This document shows, piece after piece, positions 46,513 to 58,000 of a stretch of 64,000 bases of DNA. Numbering within the stretch: position 1 is the stretch's first letter; each line of letters starts with the position of its first letter. The translations under genes and the position numbers were made by a program. Source of the DNA: Diplolepis rosae (taxonomy: Eukaryota; Arthropoda; Insecta; Hymenoptera; Diplolepididae); assembly GCA_030998225.1 (NCBI GenBank), contig JAPYXD010000677.1, forward strand, positions 12,337,501 to 12,401,500, given 5' to 3'. Below the pieces are notes generated by a model, which ran no database searches, was not told where the DNA came from, and saw only the letters and a list, made by a program, of their open reading frames with translations.

Positions 46513-46558
46513 TATTTGATAATTTAATTATTTCCAACCATTTGCATGCATTTGCATT

Positions 46559-46627
46559 TCTATAAAAATACTGCGAACAACTTTCCCCCGGTAAATGGGG
46601 CAAACTTGTTCGCAGTACTTTTATAGT
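46559..46627. repeat. compact 69-bp hairpin
   Basis: CTATAAAAATACTGCGAACA and its complement (one mismatch in 21) around a loop that can pair CCCC with GGGG. No flanking repeat seen. 46628-47010 shows nothing. Confidence 0.8.
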
Positions 46628-47010
46628 AAAAGAAACATCTTGGAATTGAAATAATTTCATAGTTTTTTTGTCACTTTAAAATATAACGGTTAATTATTTG
46701 CAACAAGAAATAAAAATATTTTTTTTGTTAAAAATAGTAATGTCTAAATCCAACAAACAATCCATTATTCATTGAGTTTCTGATACATACGGATTAGAAG
46801 CGTAGATATTTTCCGCATCAGCAGGAAATTTCTGCTTTATTTTTCATGAAAAAGATAAATTATTTATTTATTCCAGTTACCATCTAAGAATTTGTCACAT
46901 ATTTCTTTTTGACAAACTTTGACCCAACCGTGAAGCCTTAGTTATTCTGTAAATTTAAGATTGTTTGGATTCGAATCAAGCCTAATTTTTATAATTACGT
47001 GATAGAATAA

Positions 47011-47224
47011 TATTTTTTCTACTAGCGGGCCATAAAGTGGACTTTATTGCCTCGTGCGGGGCAAACAAATCCACTTTCTGACCCTATAGTAGAAAAAAAA
47101 TCGTGTGCAACACGGGAAAAAAATTTATTTTACTCGTGTGGTTGTTACCCTCGCTTTGCTCGGGCATCAAACTTCACACTCGCAAAATAATTTTTTTTTT
47201 CCCTAGTTGCACAATGTACTATTA
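47011..47224. repeat. GGGCCATAAAGTGG repeat, copy 3
   Basis: Nearly the same as the copies at 4290-4735, including CCTCGCTTTGCTCGGGCATC and CCCTAGTTGCACAATGTACT. Confidence 0.85.
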
Positions 47225-47793
47225 TGTGCCTCAGCCGCGGAAACTCGTTTTTCCGTTACAGCTGAGAGTAAAGCAATGTTGTATATTCCGTTACAGAGGA
47301 ATACAATGTAGAAATTGAACTGCGCATGTGCATTATAGTCTTACAGCGGAACGCAATCTATTTCTTATTCTTCTTCTTCTCACTTCTTCTTCGTACAGCG
47401 TTAGCACTGACTGCTACACAAGACCGATAAAATCAAAATGGCCGGGATTAGTCGCCAATTTGCGCCCGCTTCGTACAACTAGCGCAGCAAACAACTACAA
47501 TAAGTACTAGATTAGATTCCAATGTACGCATAAAAACTCGTATCTGCACCACAGTCACATAAAATAGAATATGTGCCAATGCACACAATTCAGGACATTG
47601 CGAGACTCGCGACAATGCTCGCAGGACTGATCGCGCCTCGGCTTTGTCTCGACTTCGTCTCGGCTTTGCCTCAGCTACGTCTCGGCTACGCCTCGACTAT
47701 GCCTCACCTACGCCTCAACTACGCGGCTTCGATCTCCTGCGAGCATTGTCGCTCGTCACGCAGTCACCCTCATTGTGTGCCTAGGCACATAAT
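47221..47793. mobile_element. palindrome-bounded element with a 12-bp tandem array
   Basis: Ends ATTATGTGCC and GGCACATAAT. Inside, inverted pairs 47571-47589/47772-47790 and 47611-47626/47735-47750 (GACAATGCTCGCAGGA) enclose a GC-rich array of the unit CTCGGCTACGCC at about 47637-47723. Confidence 0.7.
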
Positions 47794-48005
47794 ATACTAA
47801 TTATCTACCAATATATGAAGTTTCTATATTATGAATATATCGATTCATATAACAAACTTAATATCCCGGTCGGAAAATCTTCCATTCTTTCGTCATTGAA
47901 ACTCTCTTTTCCATAAATTTTTTTTTATTGTGAATATTTAAAATGTTTGATTATAAGATGATTCCTCTTATAAAATTGATTTATCCCATCCAAAAAAATA
48001 GTTAA

Positions 48006-48700
48006 GGGGATCCGTCATCTTTAATATTTTTATTTTTCGAGTTTAGACTTTTCATATATTTTTTTTATTCAGTGCCTTTAGTTAGAAAGGTTTTGGGGTT
48101 TTTTAAAAATTCCAGCACCTTTATGTATTTTTAAACTAAAAATGTTGAGTTTTTTGGGCATTTTTTTGACATTTTTGACTTTGAATAATTTATTTGTTTT
48201 TTAACCAATTTTCATGGTCCTTTTTTTGTTTTTTTTTTCTTACAATTTGTAGCAACTTTCTCGGCATATAAAATTAGGTAACATTACTGAAAAAAGTTAC
48301 AAATAAAATAAAATAAACAAATAAATAAAAATATCCGAAAATATTTTTAAAAAAATTTTGTAGCTATTTTTTAGCTAGAGTGCTTTCCATACCCAAAAAT
48401 ATTGGTAATATAAAAAAGAATAAGTGGTAAAAATTTCCAAGATATACTATTTTCCATATAGTTCAGAAATATTAGTAAATAAATAAACAAACTATTTTGT
48501 ATAAAAAGTTAATTTTCGCAAAAAAACGCGTTATTCGTAAATCGTAGTAACTTTTGACTTTATTTATTTTTCAAAGAAAAACAATTCAGATTACCCTGAA
48601 AATTGACACACAGTCAAAAAAGTATAGAGAATAAAAAAATAAAATTTTTTGGAAAATGTCAAAAAATCAAAAATATACCAATTAAAAGTGGCAGATCCCC
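48006..48700. mobile_element. TTAA-flanked MITE, second copy of the 33.4-kb family
   Basis: TTAA at 48002-48005 and 48701-48704. Ends GGGGATCCGTCATCTTTAAT and, inverted, GGGGATCTGCCACTTTTAAT. Opposite orientation to the 33.4-kb copy. 48705-49670 shows nothing recognised. Confidence 0.85.
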
Positions 48701-49675
48701 TTAAGAAATAGAAATATTATTTCCAAAAACTACATTTCCCTGGTGGCCAAATTTGCCCTGCTCTACCCTAAAGATTATTAGATTCCTCTATATTTAATTA
48801 TCCAAATTTTCAAAATCATTCAGTCAAATTCTAGGTTAATGAATACGTGACTAAATGTAACAAATCATAATTCATGCCTGTGACGAATTCATGTCAATAT
48901 TTACGCGATTGTGCAAACCTAATTAATCTTCATATTGCGGTGATTAAAATACATATCTCAAAATCCATAAAACTCTATTGTTATTCACACAAGGCGAAGA
49001 ATAAAATCATCCTGGAATGGATATGGCTTAGAATACAGTTCATCGACCTGCAATGACTTGTCACCCTACACTATATGGATTGGCTGAACTTAATATTAGA
49101 CGATGTGACATCTTGATGACAATTGAAAAATTTCATAACCTTTGTTGTGAACAGCAACAGTTTCACACTGATCTATGTGGTGATTATGGATTTCTTAGTC
49201 AGCTTCGACACTTTTAATTATGACGGGATGGAGGCCATAGTTCAAATATAATGAAGATACTTTTTCATTGTATAAGTTTCTGCTTTCATCAATGGAAAAT
49301 AAATTTACTTATGCACTCAGTTATTTCTTTTATTATCAAAAAGTGCACTTGTACTCACATGTATCTTCCAGAAGGCAATGTTTTCGATATTAGGTTTCTG
49401 CAGAGTCTTCTAATCACTAGAAATTATGAAATAGAAATCGTATAAATTCTTATAAAAATGATACTCATATATATTTTGTAACCACTATATTTCTGATTTT
49501 TCATATTTTACTATATCTGTTCTTTCCATTAGAATGTCAAAATGAACTCAGAATGAATTGTTTAAAATATTTAAAATTGTTTATTTCATTATAGGATATA
49601 TATAACTTATTGTATAAGACATTATTAAAATAGAAAATTCATGAAAATGTACAATTTTTTAATTTTCTTCCTATC

Positions 49676-50171
49676 TCTCTAAACCTGAATCAGTGAAATA
49701 GTCACTGATTATATCAGTGAAAATATATCAACTGATGAATCAGTGCCCTGCTTTGATTTCACTGAGGAATCAGGGAACGCGCCACGTGAACATAAGTCTT
49801 TAAATTCGTGAAGTTCCTGCGAACGACTAAAGTATAACGATGGAACTTTAATTTCTAATTACACGTGATATAATTATACACAATAATAATTACAATATAT
49901 AATAATAATTACGTAATTCTTTTTTGGTGTTGTTTAACCTAAAATAAACGTGTTCATCGATCATTAAAATATATTACTGCTTTTATTATTCCCACCTGAA
50001 GATTTTACTGATTCAATAAGTGAATTCAATCTATTTCACTGATTCGTCAGTCGAATTTCACTGATTCGTCAGTCGAATTTCACTGATTCTCAGTGAAAGA
50101 CGTATAGCTGCTGCCTTCAGTGAATAGTCACTGCGAATCAGTGGCCGTTCACTGATTCAGGTTTAGAAAGT
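49676..50171. mobile_element. CACTGATTC-rich MITE, copy 2
   Basis: Ends CTCTCTAAACCTGAATCAGT and, inverted, CTTTCTAAACCTGAATCAGT. Many CACTGATTC and its complement inside. 50172-51420 is AT-rich with nothing recognised. Confidence 0.8.
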
Positions 50172-51420
50172 ATCCTTCAGTAGCAATTTCAAGATATTTG
50201 GCTGAAAATTCTGAAAATCGTGGTAAATATTTACACTATTAAAAATCTTATTAATTTTAATAGACTTTAATATACAAGTGATAAATTAAAAGTAATAGAT
50301 TTGTATATGTTGACAAATTAATATACATTTATATTAAATTTAATAACTTTTCAATCAAAGTAAATTAAAATATATACACGCGTGTATTAAAATTAAAATA
50401 AGATATTGTTTTTTAAATTTAATATATGTTACTGAAAAAAAGTTCCATTACATGTAATGGAAGTTTAATATAGAAATTTCTAACAGAGTAGCGAGTTTTA
50501 AGAATTTAAACCCATGAAACAAGCCAGATATTTTATTTATCTTAGAAACCTTGAAAAAACAAAATTTGTTATTTTGAATCAGACCGTATGAATATTAAAT
50601 TAACTAGAAGATTTTAAATCTCAAAATCGAAAACGTAATTTCCCCCATGAAAAGCCATTTCGAGCAATGTAAGTGATGGTTTGGAATAAAATATCTCATT
50701 AACAATCTAAAACAACTAAATTATCAATTTCACAATTCAAAAATTTATTAGAGTTTAGTTTTATTCAAGATTTAATTTTTAGCGCTATGATATTGAACTA
50801 TATAAAAATTGATAACCTTCAATATCTAATTACTTAAAAGAATTAAAGTTTTTAGAAGCTAAAGGCTCTAAAATTGAAAATTGATAATTCACTAATTTTA
50901 CTTGTTCCCAATGAAAAGATAGTAAAATACAAAACCTCTGATACTTCTTGGGAATTATTTAATTGCCTTACCTATAAAATAAAATCATTCATATTTCATA
51001 TACAATTCTTCAGGGAAATTTCCATGGGTCATGACATTCTTTTTATTGTTAATGAATAAATAATGACGCATAATAAATTAATACTTTTTCTGAAACTCTG
51101 AAAATAACTGATATTAAACTCAAATCGCCCTTGTGCAATTACAATATATAAATCAATTTACCACAAAATTTCCCACTTTTTATAAAGAATCCAAAATCAA
51201 ACTTCTCAAGTCCAAAGACATTGAAATTTTGGACTTTTTCGAAATCCCATACGAGCGAACTTTTGTGAATATTTCGAACCACTTTCATCAACTTAATTTT
51301 CAGGTCCCTGCATTTCTGATGCTTGCAAGCTTCATCCAATCGAACTTAGTGATGAATATGAAAAAATGTACCCAAAAATGTGGAACATACTCGACAGAGC
51401 GTCTCCATAAAGGATGAAGT

Positions 51421-52081
51421 TGTTTGATTCGCGCATCGAAAAAAAGAACTCTTCTCTCTTTCTATCTTTTGATTGATTGATTGATTTATTAAACAATTAA
51501 GGCCCTGAAAGAAAGATTATTTGTTGGTCTTATATTAGTTCCTAAGGCAATACCAATTCGCAAAACGGAACCGAGAACTGGAAACGTCGTTTAAGTGCCA
51601 TCACATATTCTGACCATACATAATCGATGTGTCAAAGGTCAAACCGATGAGATATCGCCAGCAGCCTCCGAAGTGCAGTCGACGCCGTGTTTTGCAGTGA
51701 AATATTGGCGTGTTTGGCACTACAGTGAAATTTTATCCAGCATTCGACACAACAGGTAGCATTTAATCTCACGATTAACCCGATATCAGAGTCACCGATC
51801 ATTAAAGATTATTATCTATCATCTGGTTCGTCGCCTCGATCTTCACTGTGCCATCTGCAGTTGGACCAAAGCTCCAGAACGACGATTTTCATCTCCATAT
51901 AATAATATATAATAATCCGTTACCGGATTTTAATCGCCGCTATTTTTCAGATTCAATTCGTCAATTTTTCAAGCCTGATCACATTTGGAAACTGTTTTTA
52001 TATTTCATATTATTTCGCGTTTTGTGTGATGCTGTGTTTCGATCGCTTTCCTAGTTTGTGACTAAAGCCTTCTACAAGATA
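51421..52081 (+). promoter_or_regulatory. probable perilipin promoter and 5' UTR
   Basis: A stretch (mainly 51560-52081) with richer base composition than its surroundings, few poly-A/T runs and no recognisable repeat, directly before the first ATG of the perilipin gene at 52082. Transcription start not determined; assigned by position only. Confidence 0.35.
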
Positions 52082-52097
52082 ATGACGATCACCAGCT
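52082..52097 (+). CDS. Lsd-1: perilipin first coding exon (short)
   Basis: ATG then TITS and one base, followed by donor gtaagt. The leftover T joins CA of the exon at 62072 to keep frame with the conserved protein. If this exon is not used, ATGs at 62074 or 62086 could serve. Confidence 0.6.
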
Positions 52098-55000
52098 GTA
52101 AGTTACTCTCTTCTTTTCTGAGTTGCTCTTAGATAATAGATTTTTTCATTTTTACCAAATTCTTTATTAAAAAATTCTTCCGAATAAAAAGTTACGGAAT
52201 AAAAATTACGAAAAAAAATATTTTTTATTGATTTCTTTCTGTTTTGGCATTGGGTCAGTTTCTTCTTATTTTTTTTTATTTAAAATTATCAATGGTAGTT
52301 ATAAAAAGAAACGTAAGAAGGACGTAAAAATGAAAGGCAAATGTTTCGGCCACATATGGGGGCCCTCTTCAGTGCCATAATTTGAAGATTAATTCAAAAT
52401 TTCTGTAAGGCTAATATAAGAAATAATAATTATATATATATATATAATATATAATAATAATAAATAGTAATTATATAAGAAACTGACCCAATGCCAAAAC
52501 AAAAAGAAATCAATAAAAATTATGTAACTTTGGGTCAATATAATAGCAGACATGTTTCCAAACATGTCACATTATAAAAAAAATATATTTAACAGATATA
52601 TAAAATCTGTGAAAAAGGAATGCTCTTATCTTTGAGAGCTTCTTAAGGCCATGGATCAATCGGACCACGTGACTAAATTATTATAATTAATCAATTATTA
52701 TAATTATTCCTTCATGTAAGATAACTTTTTTAATTTACAAAGTATCTTTTTGAAAATTAAAGCACGTCTAGTAACTTCTTTTTAGTAAAAAATTCGAAAA
52801 CTTATAGACAGTTACAGTTGACTGTAAAATTTTTTGCAAAATTTTCACTCAATTCTCTCTAATGACAGCGAACTTTGTTTGAATGTTCACCAAAAGGAGA
52901 GAAAAGTATTATATGGGTCATTCCATATTAGATTGACAGTCGATGTCACAGATTTGAACGAGACAATTTTTTTCGCTTCTTTATCAACAATAAATAGACA
53001 CGTATTTTTTTGTTTGGGCAAAAAAAATTTTTTTGCAAGTATACGATTTTTCGAATTTTCTAAGAAATTATATTTTCGACATAGCAAGCGTACTTTCAAG
53101 CCTGTTTATCTTGAAAACAATTGTTCGCACGAAAAATTTTCAAAATTACGAAAATTATGGTTTTGACTCTTCTTTACAGAGATTGTTGCGAAAAAATTGT
53201 TTAAGTATTTTTTAACATACAAAAGTAAAGAAATAAAAGCAAAATCGTTTTTTTCCAAATTTGGTCCCTTTAGAAATATTTTTTTTCGTCGACTAGTCTG
53301 TATGATTTTTTCCGATTTTGTCTTTAAAATTCGTAGAATAGTTTATAAAATGTTCATCCCAATATTCAAGGGTCATTCAAGAGCTTATTGTTAAAAAAGA
53401 TGAGTTTAATGCATTTTTATGAACTTTCTTAATTAAAAATTCTGTAAAATAAAAAAGCTATCTTAGACGAACTTTTATAGGAATTTAGTCACGTGATCTG
53501 GTTGATCCATGGCCTTAAACATCCGGAATTCCTCTCTTCACAGTAAAGTAGAGTTAAGTTGTTAAACAATGCAAGAAATTGAATAATTTATTAATCATAG
53601 TTGATTTTGAACATTTTGTCCGACTATACCTTATCAGAGGCCTGTGAGTATTTTAGACTATTTTTACTTCTTAAATACTAAATAAATTTAAAGCTTCTGT
53701 GAAGAGAGGAATGTTCGAATTCTCTCTAATTTAGTGGTGTAAAGATCAAATCTGCACATGAAAGTTGTTTCATGGCGTATTTTTTCATCAAGTTAACAGT
53801 TAACATTATCTAAGACGTTCATTCATTTCCTTTCGCTACCAAAAAAGTGTCAGTTTAACACCTAGTCTTATGGTACTCCTCATAAAAATCGGCGAAACTC
53901 CGGAACAAAATCACGAGTCCCCATAAATCACATGTATATAATTACTTTTGATTTCGAGGAATCTATTAGTTTCATAAAAACAAAGGGTTGACGACTTCAA
54001 CCAAGAGAAAATCGCGAGAAAAGTATAGAATGTAAAAATCGCCTCGGGGTGAAACTAATAAATTTTTGCTATCGCTTTTTCTAGCGACATTTTCGTGATT
54101 TCTCACTCTTCTATTTATATGCGACTGTAATACGTATGATTATCAAAAAAATAAATAGCAATGAGCATTCATGTAAAACGTGCCCCCGCGGTCCCCTTCA
54201 CTTCATACGACACCAAACGCCGAAGCCACCTTAATTACGTGAAAAGAGGAATGTCGGAACTCTGTGTAACTGAGTGGCGAGAATATTTAACCAACAATCG
54301 ACAGATCCTGGGTTCACTTCCTGGTAAATTTTATCAGTAATTAAAGTTTTTTAAATTGCCAGAAACTCTTGATGAAACATTAAAGATATTTTTTTAATAA
54401 ATTTTAAATGAGGTTTTGATGTAATACAGTTATTAAGACTTAGAGAATGAAAATGCAGTGATCAGTGTTGTTTTTCTTATCATTTGCTGACTTGTTTTTA
54501 GATTAGCTGCAATATAGACATGGGTGGATAATTACAGTAGCTTATCGCCCTCTTTGGTTCCCCATTCCACTTGTCCATTTAAGTAACATAATTATCAGTT
54601 CCGCTTTAGCTTTCGAGATGATTTTCTCATTAAGATCAAGTGAAAAAATAAGTGCACGTGTTATTAGTTAATAGAGAGCGACAAACTTTAATGACACTAA
54701 TGCTCAAGTCGCAATGATCTATCGATGAATTTATTGCGGACTAATGACCGAATACTTCGTCTTTTTTTCAAGAGAAATACCGTGGCGTAGCCTCGACATT
54801 AACCATTAAATGACATCCTGCAATATGACATTATAACCTTTCTTATCAAGTCCCTTATACATTTCTTGCATTTGTTATAAGCCATTTTCACTTCTTTCTC
54901 ACAACGTAAGCGACCAATCACTTATATCAACACCCACGTGCTTGCATGCCTCATAAAATTTTTATCGCTTTTGCAATAGAAAATATTTTCTTCACTATAC

Positions 55001-58000
55001 ACGGAGAAAAAAATCTGACTATAATAGCAAGAACACTGGTCATGTTTTTGTGGCAGGTTCTGTTCTCGCTAACCTGGTGAAAAATTCATCAATTTTAAGC
55101 AGGGATTCTTTTATGCTAAAAAAGTATTAAGTTTCATACTTTTGGAGCAGTTTTGCATTGCGAAAATAACTCGAAATCTGCCTTGCTATGGTTGCAAGAA
55201 ACTCATCCTATTTCAGCATGAGTTCTCTTACAACCAATATTTTAGGCCACGCCTACTTTCGAACGTAGCACCTAACGTGTTCTCTCGGTTGTAAGAGTAC
55301 TCTTGGTGAAATAAAGTTTGATCAAATTGGAGGTACTTTTTCCAATAGGGTTTTATTGACATGCCACGCGTGACTACTGTCAAACTAAATACACAATTTT
55401 ATTCAGTTTTTATTGACATTTCATCATGTAAAGACTTACGCCTCAAAGTACAATTATATTACGAAAATGGACGCTCTGTGAAAAGTGTTTATCGCGCGCT
55501 GAGGCCAATTTATGATGTACATAATCGTCCTACCGAACACACTATTCGGCATACCATCGGCAAACTCGAGAATAATTTAACATTATTTGATGATACTCGA
55601 CCGATTAGACCACGTACAGCCTGAACTGTAGAGAATATTGCGGCTGTAAATGAGTTTTGCCGAAGACCCGGAAGAATCGATTCGGCGCCGATCTCAACAA
55701 CTTGGCCTATCTTATGGCACTACTTGGGCGATTTTTGATGCCGTAAATTGAAGCCCGTCATCTCCATGACATTTGGTTCCAACAAGACGGCGTTACATGT
55801 CATACAGCCCGTGAAACAATGGATTTACTGCCTAGTCGTTTCGGTGAGCAATTTATCTCTCGTCTCTGACCGGTGGATTGGCCTCCAAGGTTGTGTGATG
55901 TCACACCTTTGGACTTTTATTTGTGGGGGCATGTAAATTCTAAATGTTTTGAGGAAAAACCAGCTACTATTGAGGCATTGAAAGCCAACATTACTGAAGT
56001 TATTAGCGAGATACCGACCGAAGTCCTCGAACGAGTCATTCAAAATTGGTGTTTACGGATGGACGAATTAAAGCGCAGTTGCAGCCAACATTTGAAAGGG
56101 GTTATCTTTAAAAAATAAATGTCGTGAATGGTTCTACACAAAAATAAAAAAAATTGCCCTATTAATTTGAATTTTCGTTGTTTTATTTCAATTTAAAATC
56201 CTATACCTCTAAATTGATCACCCTTTAGAATGAGTTTTCTTGCAACCATAGCAAAGCGACAGTCAAGCTATTTTCGCAAGGAACATTGCTTTGACAGCAT
56301 ATCTGCCGTCCCAGGCAAGAATTTTGTTAACTCAATTTTTGACGAAATTGACTTTTTATTTATTGGGGGTACAAATTAATTCGGTCCGTTTTTTTGTTAT
56401 CAAAAATACATTTATTTCAAAATAAAATGAAAGAATTAATTAAGATATGTTTAACGTCCAAGTGTTTGATATTAATTACAAAGAACAAAACGGATACAAC
56501 TCAGACATTTAATCGATGATGTTCAAATTTTACCAACGTTTCGCCTCCTCTCCAGAGGTAAGAACAGATTAATCAAAGTATTGTCCATCGCTTATTACAA
56601 CTTTTCCCCGTCTTTCAGGCAATTTTCGAATTCCATCTCGAAAAAATGATGCGTCTTTTAAGGCGATCCATGAATTGATCAATTTTTTGACTTCTTCATG
56701 AGATCGGAAATGCTGATGAGCCAAGCCGTGTGCCATCGATCGAAACAAATGGTAGTCGGTAGGAGTAATTTCTGGAGAGTACAGCCGGCTGGGTAAGACC
56801 CAGCATTGCCTGACCGTACTATAATTACATAATCGTACCATAATTTTGACTCTTGTACCATCTATCATCCCTCCTGTACCATACCTCTTAAATGTACCAT
56901 AATTTAAAAAAATATTTCTATTTTTTATTTTTCATTTAACCGAAATGAAATGAAGACAAAAGCAGAATAGCCATTATTCAATGAGAATTGTTTTTTGCCC
57001 TATATGAAACATGTTTGACCAATCAACCATTTTTTTAAATGAAGGCTCAGTAGTTAATTTTCATGTCATTTTCGAAAAGACATATTATTATTTCAAATTA
57101 ATTAGTTGAGTTTGAAATTTTTGTCACTGCCTGCATTATCGGAGGATGACTAGTCGCATATCAGATAGGATACGTTGTCGACAGGTGTCCTCGTAGACAA
57201 TGTCAAACTCTTATATCGCAAATAATGCCAGTGAATTCAAATATTAACGAATTTGAAAATCTTACTGTGGAAGAAAAGACGCTTTCGACTGCGCTGGGAT
57301 TCGAGCCCAGGTCTTTAGATTGTCGGTCGACTGCTCATTTATTAACCCTTTAACGCCCAGATGTGCAGAATTTTCACGTTGACTACAATGTCGTACCATT
57401 TATAGAAAAAAGATGAAAAAGGATCAGAAACTCCATATCCTACCGTTTTCAGGGTCGCTCTTTCGAATGGCACAGTCAGAATTCTCAAAAAATGACGCTT
57501 AACCCTTTATTTTCCCAAAAAGACCCAAAAAAACGCTATTTTTGGGGTACAATTTTTTTTTAAATTTAAATTTTCACTATGTTCCCGACACTTAAGCAAC
57601 TTCTAACTTATCAGAAACGTGTTCTCGGGACTTGTACTTTTAAAATATGCATTGAAATATTTTCTTTTCTCTCTAATTCAAAATGGCATCTGGGCGTTTG
57701 AAATTTTTAGAAATTGAGAATATTGATCCTATTTCGGATTTTCCAGGTTACTTCGTTGTGTGATCATACAAATAAGTGATTACGATGCTGGTGTAACTTA
57801 CTAATTATGCTATAGAAGTGGATGAACATTTATAGATAAATGGTAGGGCGTGAAAGAGACATTAATAAATGTTGGGGAATTAGTAAATTCGCCTGCATTT
57901 TATATTTGTTAATACTCTACCTTACCATAAAAATCCATAAATGTCGATTTGTCATACATACTCAAATTTCTAATAATTTCGGGAAGCCTCATAATTTTGG

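Larger units (their letters stand above)
54998..56345. mobile_element. foldback MITE split by a Tc1-type element
   Basis: Left part from ACACGGAGAAAAAAATCTG; GCTATGGTTGCAAGAAACTC at about 55185 and CATTGCGAAAATAACTCG at 55157 recur inverted at 56231-56290. The Tc1-type element 55314-56225 lies between. The far right end was not found. Confidence 0.6.

Noticed and set aside
47637..47723. Regularly spaced repeats that might be read as a CRISPR array
   Set aside because: Unit is only 12 bp with no spacers, in a eukaryotic intergenic region; it is a minisatellite.
52834..53394. Three overlapping plus-strand frames of 60-110 codons
   Set aside because: They lie inside a TTAA MITE and read as AT-rich filler (Phe/Lys/Asn).
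57270..57345. Functional tRNA gene
   Set aside because: Only the T-arm side is present; the D arm is separated by a 1.45-kb TTAA element.
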